DNA of 64,000 nucleotides from Donghicola sp041224595 (GTDB taxonomy: Bacteria; Pseudomonadota; Alphaproteobacteria; Rhodobacterales; Rhodobacteraceae): NCBI RefSeq assembly GCF_041224595.1, contig NZ_JBGFGN010000132.1, positions 29,435-93,434 of the forward strand, in the 5' to 3' direction. Below the pieces are notes generated by a model. That model made no database searches and had not been told where the DNA came from. It saw only the letters and a program-made list of their open reading frames with translations. The position numbers were made by a program, and so were the translations under genes. Shown in pieces: positions 24,542 through 32,495 of this stretch. Position 1 is the first letter of the stretch. Each line of letters begins with the position of its first letter.

Positions 24542-25590
24542 TCCTACTGGCGCTGCTGGCATGCTTTGCGGAGCTGGCCCACGCCGATCCCATTCGCATC
24601 GCGACCTACAACACAGAGCTTGGCCGCAAAGGGCCGGGCATTTTGCTGCGTGACATCCGGCGCGGCGACGATCAGGTCAACGCCGTTCTGCAGGTGCTGA
24701 TTCAGGCAAACGCCGACATCCTCGCATTGCAGAGCATCGACTGGGATTACCGTGGCCAGACCCTCGGAGCCTTCGTGGACGCGCTCGCGGCCCAAGGCCT
24801 GAGCTATCCGCACACACTGTCCCTGCGCCCCAATGCGGGAATGCACATAGCGGGCACCGATCCCCCGCAAAACCACAGCTTTGGTCGATTCGCAGGGGCC
24901 GAGGGGATGGCCTTGCTTTCGAAATTCCCAATCGACCGCACGCAGGCCCGCGACTACGCCGAACTTGGATGGCGCGCCCTGCCGTGGACACACGCTCCAG
25001 CGGGAACACACCCGGATCAACGCCTCTCGACCATGGGGCATTGGGTGGTGCCGATCCAGACGCCCGATGGCCCGCTCAGTCTCATGGTTTTCCACGCCAC
25101 GCCCCCTGTCTTTGACGGCCCCGATGATGCCAACGGCCTGCGCAACGGCGACGAGATCCTGTTCTGGCAACACCTGCTGGATGGGGACTATGGCCCGCCG
25201 CCCGAACGCTTTGTGATCATTGGGGATTTCAACAATGATCCCAACGGGGGAGAGGGCCTCAAGGCCCCCCTGAACGCGCTTTTTACCGATCCTCGCCTGA
25301 CACCCATCCACGCCACAGGTGCCCAAGGCACAGCCACCGTGGACTGGTCTGGTATCGGCCTGCCGCCAATGCGTGTCAGCTACATTCTGTCCGACAACGG
25401 GATCAACGTACCCGCCAGCGGCATCCTATGGCCGCCCCCCGATGATCCAAGGTCCCAGATCATTGCTTCCGCCAGCCGGCACCGTTTGGTGTGGGCGGAC
25501 ATCGAGATGCCCCGAAACACGCAAGAAAACGTCACTCAGCCTGCAAAACAACAGCTGCGGTTCCTTGACCCTCTTCGCGCCAATCGGTAG
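24415..25590 (+). CDS. Exported endonuclease/exonuclease/phosphatase family protein
   Basis: The catalytic domain covers residues 60 onward: IRIATYNTELG, VFHATPPVF, the metal motif IIGDFNND and a terminal SRHRLVWADIEM all fit the EEP (DNase I-like) fold, which hydrolyses phosphodiesters or phosphomonoesters. A hydrophobic LILLALLACFAELAHA just before it looks like a signal peptide, suggesting periplasmic action. The start is a problem. The only in-frame ATG (24415) overlaps the upstream gene by 127 bases and places 40 polar residues before the signal; no GTG or TTG lies nearer. A CTG at about 24538 may be the true start. Substrate unknown. Confidence 0.75.
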   Translation: MGLCTVEPFDAGHCHRPRRIDDRGQTSPVHGPRHRGYARLRLILLALLACFAELAHADPIRIATYNTELGRKGPGILLRDIRRGDDQVNAVLQVLIQANADILALQSIDWDYRGQTLGAFVDALAAQGLSYPHTLSLRPNAGMHIAGTDPPQNHSFGRFAGAEGMALLSKFPIDRTQARDYAELGWRALPWTHAPAGTHPDQRLSTMGHWVVPIQTPDGPLSLMVFHATPPVFDGPDDANGLRNGDEILFWQHLLDGDYGPPPERFVIIGDFNNDPNGGEGLKAPLNALFTDPRLTPIHATGAQGTATVDWSGIGLPPMRVSYILSDNGINVPASGILWPPPDDPRSQIIASASRHRLVWADIEMPRNTQENVTQPAKQQLRFLDPLRANR

Positions 25591-25632
25591 GCCATCTGCC
25601 AACTCTTGGGACATTCAAAAGGACCATCGCAC

Positions 25633-26739
25633 ATGAGCAATCCTTCGCTTCTTATCCTGCCTGGTGACGGCATCGGCCCCGAAGTCATGGCGCAGGTTCG
25701 CCGCATCATCGACTGGTTCGGTGACAAGCGCGACCTTAAGATCGACGTGAGCGAGGACCTCGTCGGTGGTGCAGCGTATGACGCGCACGGCACCCCTCTG
25801 CACGACGACACCATGGCCAAAGCGCAAGAAGTCGACGCGGTTCTGCTGGGTGCCGTTGGCGGCCCCAAGTACGACGTTCTGGACTTCTCGGTGAAGCCCG
25901 AGCGCGGCCTGCTGCGCCTGCGCAAGGAAATGGACCTTTATGCGAACCTGCGCCCCGCGCAGTGCTTTGACGCGCTGGCCGACTTCAGCTCGCTGAAGCG
26001 TGACGTGGTTGCCGGTCTGGACATCATGATCGTGCGCGAACTGACCTCGGGCATCTACTTCGGCGAGCCGCGCGGCATCTTCGAAGAAGGCAACGAGCGC
26101 GTGGGCATCAACACCCAGCGTTACACCGAGTCGGAAATCGAACGCGTTGCGCGTTCGGCGTTCGAACTGGCCCGCCGCCGCGGCAACAAGGTCTGCTCGA
26201 TGGAAAAGGCCAACGTGATGGAATCGGGCATCCTGTGGCGCGAAGTCGTCCAGAAGGTACACGACGAAGAATATGCGGACGTCGAGCTGTCGCACATGTA
26301 CGCGGACGCAGGTGCCATGCAGCTCTGCCGCTGGCCCAAGCAGTTTGACGTCATCGTGACCGACAACCTCTTTGGCGATCTGCTGTCGGACGCGGCTGCG
26401 ATGCTGACCGGCTCGCTCGGTATGCTGCCGTCTGCTTCGCTGGGTGCCCCCATGGCAAACGGCCGCCCCAAGGCGATGTACGAACCGGTACACGGCTCGG
26501 CTCCTGACATCGCAGGTCAGGGCAAAGCCAACCCGATCGCATGTATCCTGTCGTTCGCAATGGCTCTGCGCTACAGCTTTGACCAAGGTGCCGAAGCTGA
26601 CCGCCTGGAAGCAGCGGTTGCCAAGGTTCTGGAAGACGGCGTGCGCACCGCAGATCTGCTGGGTGAAGAGGGCGTTGACCCCGTCTCCACCGAGGGCATG
26701 GGTGATGCAGTTCTGGCGGCTCTGGACGCCAGCCTCTGA
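25633..26739 (+). CDS. leuB: 3-isopropylmalate dehydrogenase
   Basis: NAD+-dependent oxidative decarboxylase of the leucine pathway, 368 residues. It shows [15 protein letters not shown] at the N-terminus, [24 protein letters not shown] and the Mg/substrate Asp region [24 protein letters not shown] (about 236-259, in two parts). The NAD-binding loop includes [21 protein letters not shown] 25633 was chosen over an upstream extension lacking homology. It is separated from leuCD by two unrelated genes. Confidence 0.98.
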   Translation: MSNPSLLILPGDGIGPEVMAQVRRIIDWFGDKRDLKIDVSEDLVGGAAYDAHGTPLHDDTMAKAQEVDAVLLGAVGGPKYDVLDFSVKPERGLLRLRKEMDLYANLRPAQCFDALADFSSLKRDVVAGLDIMIVRELTSGIYFGEPRGIFEEGNERVGINTQRYTESEIERVARSAFELARRRGNKVCSMEKANVMESGILWREVVQKVHDEEYADVELSHMYADAGAMQLCRWPKQFDVIVTDNLFGDLLSDAAAMLTGSLGMLPSASLGAPMANGRPKAMYEPVHGSAPDIAGQGKANPIACILSFAMALRYSFDQGAEADRLEAAVAKVLEDGVRTADLLGEEGVDPVSTEGMGDAVLAALDASL

Positions 26740-26768
26740 TAAACCTGCACATTCACGAATGTATGAGG

Positions 26769-26794
26769 GGGGCCTTGCGGGCCCCTTTCTTTTT
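26769..26794 (+). terminator. Terminator after leuB
   Basis: GGGGCC (26769-26774), loop TTGCG, GGCCCC (26780-26785), then TTTCTTTTT. Confidence 0.88.
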
Positions 26795-26857
26795 GGTTTG
26801 ATGGGCCTAGGGTTACCCCAGTTCCTTGCACTCCCTCCCCCTCCAAGGAGACTTCTT

Positions 26858-27853
26858 ATGTCCACACCCCCTGCGACTGAACAGTCGAACATCAAGGGTG
26901 CCATCTTTGCGCTGATCGCGTTCGGGCTCTATTCGGGCCACGACGTACTGGTCAAAGTGCTGGGTGCAAACCATCACCCCTTCCAAATCGTTTTCTACAG
27001 CGTCCTGCTCAGCTTTCCCTTCCTGACCGTGGTGCTGATCCAACGCAAAGAGCCCTCGACTCTGCGCCCTGCCACCCCTGCATGGACCTACGCGCGGACG
27101 ATCGCCGTGGTCTTTACAGGCGTCTGTGCGTTCTATGCCTTCTCGGTGCTGCCGCTGGCGCAGGTCTACGCCATGGTCTTTGCCACGCCGCTCCTCATTA
27201 CCGTTTTGTCCATCCCCGTCCTTGGGGAAAAGGTCGGCCCCCGCCGCTGGGGTGCTGTGATCGTCGGTCTGATCGGCGTCATGGTCGTCTTGCGGCCCGG
27301 CTCGTCTGAACTGACCTTGGGCCACTTTGCCGCCCTTGGCGCGGCCGTCGGCGGATCGTTCGTGTCGATCATCGTGCGCCGCATCGGGTCGAAGGAAAGC
27401 GATATGGTCCTGCTTCTGTATCCCCTGATCGCCAACATCGTGATCATGGGTATGCTTATTCCTCTGGAATACCGCCCCATGCAACTGTGGGAACTGGGCA
27501 CTGTCGCCTGCGTGGCGCTGCTATCCCTTCTTGCGATGAGCTTCCAGATCCGCGCCTACAAAACCGGCGAGGCGGGCATCGTTGCACCGATGCAGTACAG
27601 CCAGATGATCTGGGCCATCTTTTACGGCTACATGTTCTTTTCCGAATATCCCGACTTCTACACCCTTCTTGGGGCGGGGATCATCATCGCCAGCGGCGTC
27701 TACATCGTGATGCGCGAAGGCGCCAGAAAAGACACCCAAGCGCCGGTCACCAACACCGCTGTTCGGTTCGAGACCGGCACCACCCCGCGCTATACGCTTT
27801 TGTTCCTACGCAGAAGCAAGAAACGCCAAAGCACTCTTGCCAAGCAAAGCTAG
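26858..27853 (+). CDS. DMT (EamA) family transporter
   Basis: Inner-membrane carrier of 331 residues with about ten helices in two EamA repeats (about 15-145 and 160-290). Examples are AVVFTGVCAFYAFSVLPLAQ and GAGIIIASGVYIVMREG. The family exports or imports metabolites such as amino acids; the substrate is not readable. The C-terminus is basic (RRSKKRQSTLAKQS) and cytoplasmic. AAGGAG lies before ATG 26858. The gene stands alone between the leuB terminator and a tRNA. Confidence 0.9.
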   Translation: MSTPPATEQSNIKGAIFALIAFGLYSGHDVLVKVLGANHHPFQIVFYSVLLSFPFLTVVLIQRKEPSTLRPATPAWTYARTIAVVFTGVCAFYAFSVLPLAQVYAMVFATPLLITVLSIPVLGEKVGPRRWGAVIVGLIGVMVVLRPGSSELTLGHFAALGAAVGGSFVSIIVRRIGSKESDMVLLLYPLIANIVIMGMLIPLEYRPMQLWELGTVACVALLSLLAMSFQIRAYKTGEAGIVAPMQYSQMIWAIFYGYMFFSEYPDFYTLLGAGIIIASGVYIVMREGARKDTQAPVTNTAVRFETGTTPRYTLLFLRRSKKRQSTLAKQS

Positions 27854-27877
27854 GTGCGATAATCGGCCCGACACGGT

Positions 27878-27954
27878 CGGAGTGTAGCTCAGCCTGGTAG
27901 AGCACTGTCTTCGGGAGGCAGGGGCCGGAGGTTCGAATCCTCTCACTCCGACCA
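27878..27954 (+). tRNA. tRNA-Pro (anticodon CGG)
   Basis: A complete 77-base cloverleaf. The acceptor stem is CGGAGTG/CACTCCG, and the D arm is GCTC...GAGC. The anticodon stem CTGTC/GGCAG carries loop TTCGGGA with anticodon CGG (27912-27914). The T arm is GGAGG-TTCGAAT-CCTCT. The CCA end is encoded. G36-G37 makes it a substrate of the TrmD encoded at 11266. Confidence 0.97.
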
Positions 27955-27961
27955 ATAAAAC

Positions 27962-27986
27962 AAGGCGCCCTCAGGGGCGCCTTTGT
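27962..27986 (+). terminator. Terminator after tRNA-Pro
   Basis: AAGGCGCCC (27962-27970), loop TCAG, GGGCGCCTT (27975-27983), then a short T-run. It can also serve the convergent AraC gene. Confidence 0.8.
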
Positions 27987-28005
27987 GCGTTCTTGGGCAC
28001 GGTTT

Positions 28006-29025
28006 TCAGGGGTGCGCCGCGCGATAGGCGCTGGGGCTTTGCCCCGTCCAACGCTTGAACGCGCGGACAAATGACGACGCCTCGGAAAAGCCCAGCAGAT
28101 AGGCCGTCTCCATCACCGAAGCCTTCTGCGCAGTCAGGTAGTCCTGGGCCATTTGACAGCGCAACTGGTCATGCACCTCGGCAAAGGTCACGCCTTCGTC
28201 CTTCAGGCGCCGGTACAGTGTCTGACGACTCATGCCCAGATCCCGTGCGACATCATCCATCGACGCCGACCCCTGATGCAGATCTGGCAGCAAAGCCGCC
28301 TCAACCCGCGCCCGCGTACTCTCGGCTTTTTGCAAACTCTCCAACAAGGCCTCGGCATGGCGGGTATAGAGGCCAAAAGCATAGGGCTTCGGCGCGGCAT
28401 TCAGCCCATTCAGACATCCAGCATCCAACGCCAAGGCATTGCGCTCCGCCCCGAACGTCACTGGTGCCCGAAATACCTCAGTATAGAGCGCTGCGTGGGG
28501 CGGCTCGGGGTAGGTCAGGTACACGCCCTGCAAGAACACCGCCCCTGGCATCATCCGCCGGAAATTCACAACAAAATTCGCAAAGGTCTGTTCAATCGCG
28601 GTGGGGGAGGCATTGGCGTTTGGAAAGTGATCTATGAGCCAAAGGGTTTCTGCCTCCTTCAGCAATTCGAACCGATCCGGTGCGCTCAAAATCTCCACGT
28701 CCGCGATGATCCGGGCATAACGATTCACTTGCGCGATACCGTCTTCCAGCGGCCCTGCAGCATCAATGATCAACCCGATGATCGACAGTTTATCCAGCCC
28801 CGTCTCGGCAGCATACCGCAGGGCGATCCCCGTATCCCCGCTGATCCCGATGGCAGTCCCCATCATAGCACCGTACGACCGCACCGGCACGCGCCCATCG
28901 GGGTCCAGCAGAACCGTCTCTTCTATCCCAGAGGCCTGCATCAATGCCGCTCGCGGCACCCCCCTCCCTACAGCGTAGTCCAGAAAAGAAGCGGCCATAC
29001 TTGCCATCACCGTCGGTTCAGTCAT
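28006..29025 (-). CDS. AraC family transcriptional regulator (OruR-like)
   Basis: Activator of 339 residues with an N-terminal ligand-binding domain of the arabinose-binding-like type (about 20-210). A C-terminal double HTH (about 235-335) shows MDDVARDLGMSRQTLYRRLKDEG and AYLLGFSEASSFVRAFKRWTGQSPSAYR. This architecture is shared with OruR/ArgR-like AraC proteins that control amino-acid or lipid catabolism. Its target is not evident: both neighbours are unrelated by sequence. The divergent partner at 29165 shares the 139-base intergenic region and could be controlled by it. Confidence 0.9.
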   Translation of the reverse strand: MTEPTVMASMAASFLDYAVGRGVPRAALMQASGIEETVLLDPDGRVPVRSYGAMMGTAIGISGDTGIALRYAAETGLDKLSIIGLIIDAAGPLEDGIAQVNRYARIIADVEILSAPDRFELLKEAETLWLIDHFPNANASPTAIEQTFANFVVNFRRMMPGAVFLQGVYLTYPEPPHAALYTEVFRAPVTFGAERNALALDAGCLNGLNAAPKPYAFGLYTRHAEALLESLQKAESTRARVEAALLPDLHQGSASMDDVARDLGMSRQTLYRRLKDEGVTFAEVHDQLRCQMAQDYLTAQKASVMETAYLLGFSEASSFVRAFKRWTGQSPSAYRAAHP

Positions 29026-29164
29026 GTGCCTGTTCCTCTTGCTCGCGCGCCTTCACAAGCGCGTTGGTCCTTGCCCAAAGGTCTGCTGCCCCTTGACCAG
29101 AAAAGTGTTGACCCCACCTACCCTAGGTTGATGGAATTCTGACTGTCTCTCAAGGGAATGGTGC

Positions 29165-30445
29165 ATGGACGAACGCCCCGAACACGATGATCATAGCCAG
29201 CGCGGCCTACGCCATGTGCGCGAACTCGAAGGACACCTCGCGTGGCTCGACACCTTTTCGGGGGTCGCCTTGGGCGTTCTGTCCGCTGCATCGGGGATTT
29301 ACACATATCTTGGCGTTTCTGGACTGCTGGATGACACGGGCGCATTTTCCTTTTTTGCGGCAGCGGCGTATTCAATCGCGGTATCGGTCGGGATTTTCGT
29401 CTTCTGGTCCTACATGCTGCGGCTTTTGCCCGCGATGCAGAACACCGGAAACAAGCTGAAGCTCACCGGCGCGATGGCCTTGGGCTGCGCAGCGATCATT
29501 GCGATGTCGTCCTGGCTGAATGCCGCTGCGCTGGCTGGTGCCGCAGCCGTCGAACAGCACCTCGCGACCACGGTCCAAAGCTACCAAAGCGCACTCGAGG
29601 AATCCCACGACATCGCCATTTCCGCCCAAGCGCTGGAACGCGACGTCGCCCGCGTGCGCCAGTCGTTCGAGGATCTGTCTGCCCAAGAGGCAGACGGCAA
29701 CCTGTCCGGCCTTGCGGGGCGCGGCGCCGTCTTCCGTGTTCTCTCCCAGAAGGCGTCTGAGCTTTCGGCGCTCGAAGAGCAGATCGCTGCCCAATCCCCC
29801 CTGATCGACTCCGCCTTTGACGAAGGGAACGCCCTCCTGTCTCAGATGCGCGCGCTGATCGTTGAACAAGGCCCCGTAGAAGCCCGCAGCGTCGCCTTCA
29901 GCGAAGAAGCCGTACGGCTTGCCGGTCTGGTGGCGCAGCTTCGTCAGTTGTCCGTTGCCCCGCTTGTGGATCGCGCGGCGGCGGACTTGTCAGCGTCTGT
30001 CGTCTTGCCCGAACTCGACGGCAGCACACCCGACGGACAAATGGCGCAGCAGCAGACGATCTCTTCGGTGATGGATGTGTTGCAACTGCGCGCCGACTCT
30101 TTGGCGCAGGCGGCAGACCAAGTGCTCGCCCGTCCCGCTCCTGCCGACGTGGTCTATACGCCGGTCTCGGCTGCGGATGCGGTGATCCTGTATGCGGGCA
30201 ACTTCGTGCCGTCTTGGGCGGGCGCGATTGCGATCGACCTTTTGCCTGCCGTGCTGGTCCTGATCCTGATGGTCACCCAGTCAGCCATCCGCGAAAACCG
30301 CCACACCGCCCCCGCCGTCGATGGCCTGACCTTGGGCGAATTGCGCGCGGCCATGTACGCCATGCGCGAGGTAGAACAGGACAGCACACCGCGCCCAACG
30401 CCTGCACCTGCCCCCATGCCCAAGCCGGACACATCTGACACATGA
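29165..30445 (+). CDS. Membrane protein with periplasmic coiled coil, unknown function
   Basis: A 426-residue protein. Helices lie at about 32-50, 58-80 and 97-125 (LGVLSAASGIYTYLGV, AVSVGIFVFWSYMLRL, LGCAAIIAMSSWLNAAAL). A long Gln/Ser/Ala/Glu-rich helical region follows (about 130-335, repeated LxxQ/ALEE heptads), then another helix (AIAIDLLPAVLVLILMV, about 352-368) and a Pro-rich tail. The coiled coil is thus flanked by membrane segments and probably faces the periplasm. Its stop overlaps the start of the ClpP-like gene (ATGA), so the two are made together. No family was recognised. Confidence 0.8.
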   Translation: MDERPEHDDHSQRGLRHVRELEGHLAWLDTFSGVALGVLSAASGIYTYLGVSGLLDDTGAFSFFAAAAYSIAVSVGIFVFWSYMLRLLPAMQNTGNKLKLTGAMALGCAAIIAMSSWLNAAALAGAAAVEQHLATTVQSYQSALEESHDIAISAQALERDVARVRQSFEDLSAQEADGNLSGLAGRGAVFRVLSQKASELSALEEQIAAQSPLIDSAFDEGNALLSQMRALIVEQGPVEARSVAFSEEAVRLAGLVAQLRQLSVAPLVDRAAADLSASVVLPELDGSTPDGQMAQQQTISSVMDVLQLRADSLAQAADQVLARPAPADVVYTPVSAADAVILYAGNFVPSWAGAIAIDLLPAVLVLILMVTQSAIRENRHTAPAVDGLTLGELRAAMYAMREVEQDSTPRPTPAPAPMPKPDTSDT

Positions 30446-31221
30446 GCGAGACGGACACCGTAGACACACGCTCTGCCAAGCCCATTCGCCGTGCCATTCT
30501 GGCCATCTTGTGGGTGCAGATCGGGATCGGCGCGTTTCTGGCAGGATCAGATGTGATGTCGGGCTTGGACGGAGTGATGCGCCCGTCCAGCGCCCCCAGC
30601 TTTGATCAGCCCGTTCGGCCCGGAGATCAAACCCGACGGTTCGAGCCCGCGAACGCGCCGGACCTCACCACTGATCCCAGCCGGCGCACCCCCTTTCCGG
30701 GCGGCGATAATGTACCTAGCCGATTGGCCTTCGAAGCCGCCGACGGCACCGCCTTTGTCAAAGGGCAGATCACGCCCGGTGACGCAGTCCGGTTCGACGA
30801 ATGGCTCGCCACGGTGGACGTCGACCGAGTGCGGCTGATGTCCCCCGGCGGATCGGTGCAGGACGCATTGCACATTGGCCGAACCATCCGCAAAAACGCG
30901 CTAGAGACGGTGATGCTGGCAGGCGACTTTTGCTATTCCGCTTGTCCCTACGTGCTCGCAGGCGGCACCAGCAGACAGATTGACGACGAAGCCTCGGTCG
31001 GGGTGCACCAGCATTACTTTGACGAAAATACGGTGCTGCCCGCTTTTATCGCGGTCGAGAATATCCAGCGCGGTCAGGCAGAGGTCGTCGCCTATCTGAC
31101 CGAGATGGGCATTGATCTGCGGGTAACAGAGCACGCCCTCTCGACCCCGCCGGATGAGATCTACGTGCTCGTCCCCGAAGAACTGGTCGAGTACGGCTTT
31201 ACCACCGCCGAGGAGGCGTAA
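30442..31221 (+). CDS. ClpP/crotonase-fold membrane-anchored protein (COG3904-like)
   Basis: A 259-residue protein with one N-terminal membrane helix (AILAILWVQIGIGAFLAGS, about 18-36) and a disordered Pro/Arg-rich linker. A ClpP/SppA-like domain follows from about 95: VRLMSPGGSVQDALHIGR (oxyanion Gly-Gly), then DFCYSACPYVLAGGTSRQ with the candidate nucleophile Ser, and VGVHQHYFDE. This matches the COG3904 group of predicted periplasmic ClpP-like proteins. Whether it is an active protease is not shown. It overlaps the upstream coiled-coil gene, which may be its partner or substrate adaptor. Confidence 0.8.
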   Translation: MSETDTVDTRSAKPIRRAILAILWVQIGIGAFLAGSDVMSGLDGVMRPSSAPSFDQPVRPGDQTRRFEPANAPDLTTDPSRRTPFPGGDNVPSRLAFEAADGTAFVKGQITPGDAVRFDEWLATVDVDRVRLMSPGGSVQDALHIGRTIRKNALETVMLAGDFCYSACPYVLAGGTSRQIDDEASVGVHQHYFDENTVLPAFIAVENIQRGQAEVVAYLTEMGIDLRVTEHALSTPPDEIYVLVPEELVEYGFTTAEEA

Positions 31222-31224
31222 CGC

Positions 31225-31758
31225 TTAGGCGTTGCGCTGGATGATGGCGATCCCGACACACACCAGCGCAAGGCCCGAAAACACCGTCCGCGTGATGTTC
31301 CAAACCTGCCACGGCTCTGAATAGTCGGTCCAGATGCGGCTGGCCTCGGCCACCTCCGTATCGAGCGTGACGTCGAGTGCGCCAAGTGCTTCGTTCATCG
31401 GGACGTTCACCAGCATTGTCAGAAACAGGCCCCCGAACAGGTAGAGGAGCGCGCCCGCTCCGACCCACAGTCCAGCGGCTCGCGCACCGGAGCGCAGCGC
31501 CAATATCGCCGCCGCGCCTAACACAAGGGGCGTGCCAAAAAATGCAGGGGCGAAGACCGCGTTTCGGACGGACGCGTTCATTTCTTGCATCGCGATAATC
31601 GCCACACGCGGATCCGCATGATCCAACCCCCACATGGTCGAGCAGACCCATGCATAGAAAAACCCAAAGATCGCCCCGCTGAACAAGAGCGAAAGAACCA
31701 GCGCCCCAGACACCAAATCAATTGATCTGGTGGAGTGAACTGTCTGTGTCATCGTCAT
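31225..31758 (-). CDS. Anthrone oxygenase-like / DUF1772 membrane protein
   Basis: A 177-residue protein with four helices (about 18-40, 72-90, 95-115 and 155-173) and the motif MLVNVPMNEALGALD between helices 3 and 4, typical of DUF1772. ATG 31758 is preceded by GGGG at about 6 bases; ATG 31752 is an alternative. It is divergent from a TetR gene with two putative operators between them, so it is the likely target of that repressor. The biochemical role in bacteria is not established. Confidence 0.8.
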   Translation of the reverse strand: MTMTQTVHSTRSIDLVSGALVLSLLFSGAIFGFFYAWVCSTMWGLDHADPRVAIIAMQEMNASVRNAVFAPAFFGTPLVLGAAAILALRSGARAAGLWVGAGALLYLFGGLFLTMLVNVPMNEALGALDVTLDTEVAEASRIWTDYSEPWQVWNITRTVFSGLALVCVGIAIIQRNA

Positions 31759-31771
31759 GAAATACCCCAAT

Positions 31772-31818
31772 CCGTAATGATGTGTACGCCTATACAAAAT
31801 CCGTAACAAGATGTACGG
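31772..31818. promoter_or_regulatory. Two CCGTA-N8-TACG operator copies in a divergent promoter region
   Basis: CCGTA-N8-TACGC (31772-31789) and CCGTA-N8-TACGG (31801-31818) are 29 bases apart in the 86-base gap between the DUF1772 and TetR genes. Both are inverted repeats of TetR-operator size. Confidence 0.55.
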
Positions 31819-31844
31819 TTTCGGTCAAGTGATTGGGAGACGCC

Positions 31845-32444
31845 ATGCAGGACGCCAAGAAAGACGCACGGAGCGAACAAATCGAAGAGGCCGCCTATGC
31901 GGTTCTGGCAGAGAAAGGATTCGCAGGCGCATCGATGCTGTCGATTGCCAAGCGGGCCAAATGCTCAAACGAAACGATGTACCGCTGGTACGGGGATAAG
32001 GTCGGGCTCTTTCGCGCACTCGTCACGCGAAATGCGGATCAAGCTGCAGATGTTCTCAGAGACGCGGCGGCTGAGGATCGCGACCCAATGACCATGCTAG
32101 AGCATTTTGGCCCCGTGCTCTTGGATGTCCTGCTTGGCGAAAAAGCTGTGGCCCTGAACCGTGCGGCGGCAGCGGATGGGAGCGGAGTGCTGGGGCTGAC
32201 CCTCGCCGCGGCCGGACGCGACACCGTGCAGCCGCTGATCGTTGCGGTGATGGAGCGTGCCATAGGGCAAAGGGCGATATCAGGCCCCGCCGAGGCTGCG
32301 TGCGATTTGTACTTGTCGCTCCTGATCGGGGACTGGCAAATCCGGCGCGTGGTGGCGCGTGTCCCTGCCCCCTCTACCGAGATGTGCATAGGACGGGCAA
32401 AGCGGGCGGTACAGGGGCTGCGGGCTCTGATGCCCGCAAAATGA
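31845..32444 (+). CDS. TetR/AcrR family transcriptional regulator
   Basis: Repressor of 199 residues. The N-terminal HTH (about 10-55) reads IEEAAYAVLAEKGFAGASMLSIAKRAKCSNETMYRWYGDK; the rest is the helical ligand/dimer domain. ATG 31845 has GGGAGA just upstream; TTG 31833 is less likely. It is probably autoregulated and controls the divergent DUF1772 gene through the paired repeats in between. The inducer is unknown. Confidence 0.92.
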   Translation: MQDAKKDARSEQIEEAAYAVLAEKGFAGASMLSIAKRAKCSNETMYRWYGDKVGLFRALVTRNADQAADVLRDAAAEDRDPMTMLEHFGPVLLDVLLGEKAVALNRAAAADGSGVLGLTLAAAGRDTVQPLIVAVMERAIGQRAISGPAEAACDLYLSLLIGDWQIRRVVARVPAPSTEMCIGRAKRAVQGLRALMPAK

Positions 32445-32445
32445 A

Positions 32446-32472
32446 AAACCCCCGCCGCAAGGGCGAGGGTTT
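32446..32472. terminator. Bidirectional terminator between TetR gene and tctA
   Basis: AAACCC...CGCC (32446-32456) pairs with GGCG...GGGTTT (32462-32472) with one internal mismatch. It lies between convergent genes, and the A/T ends serve both strands. Confidence 0.75.
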
Positions 32473-32495
32473 CTGGCGTGTTTGATCTGAGGACA

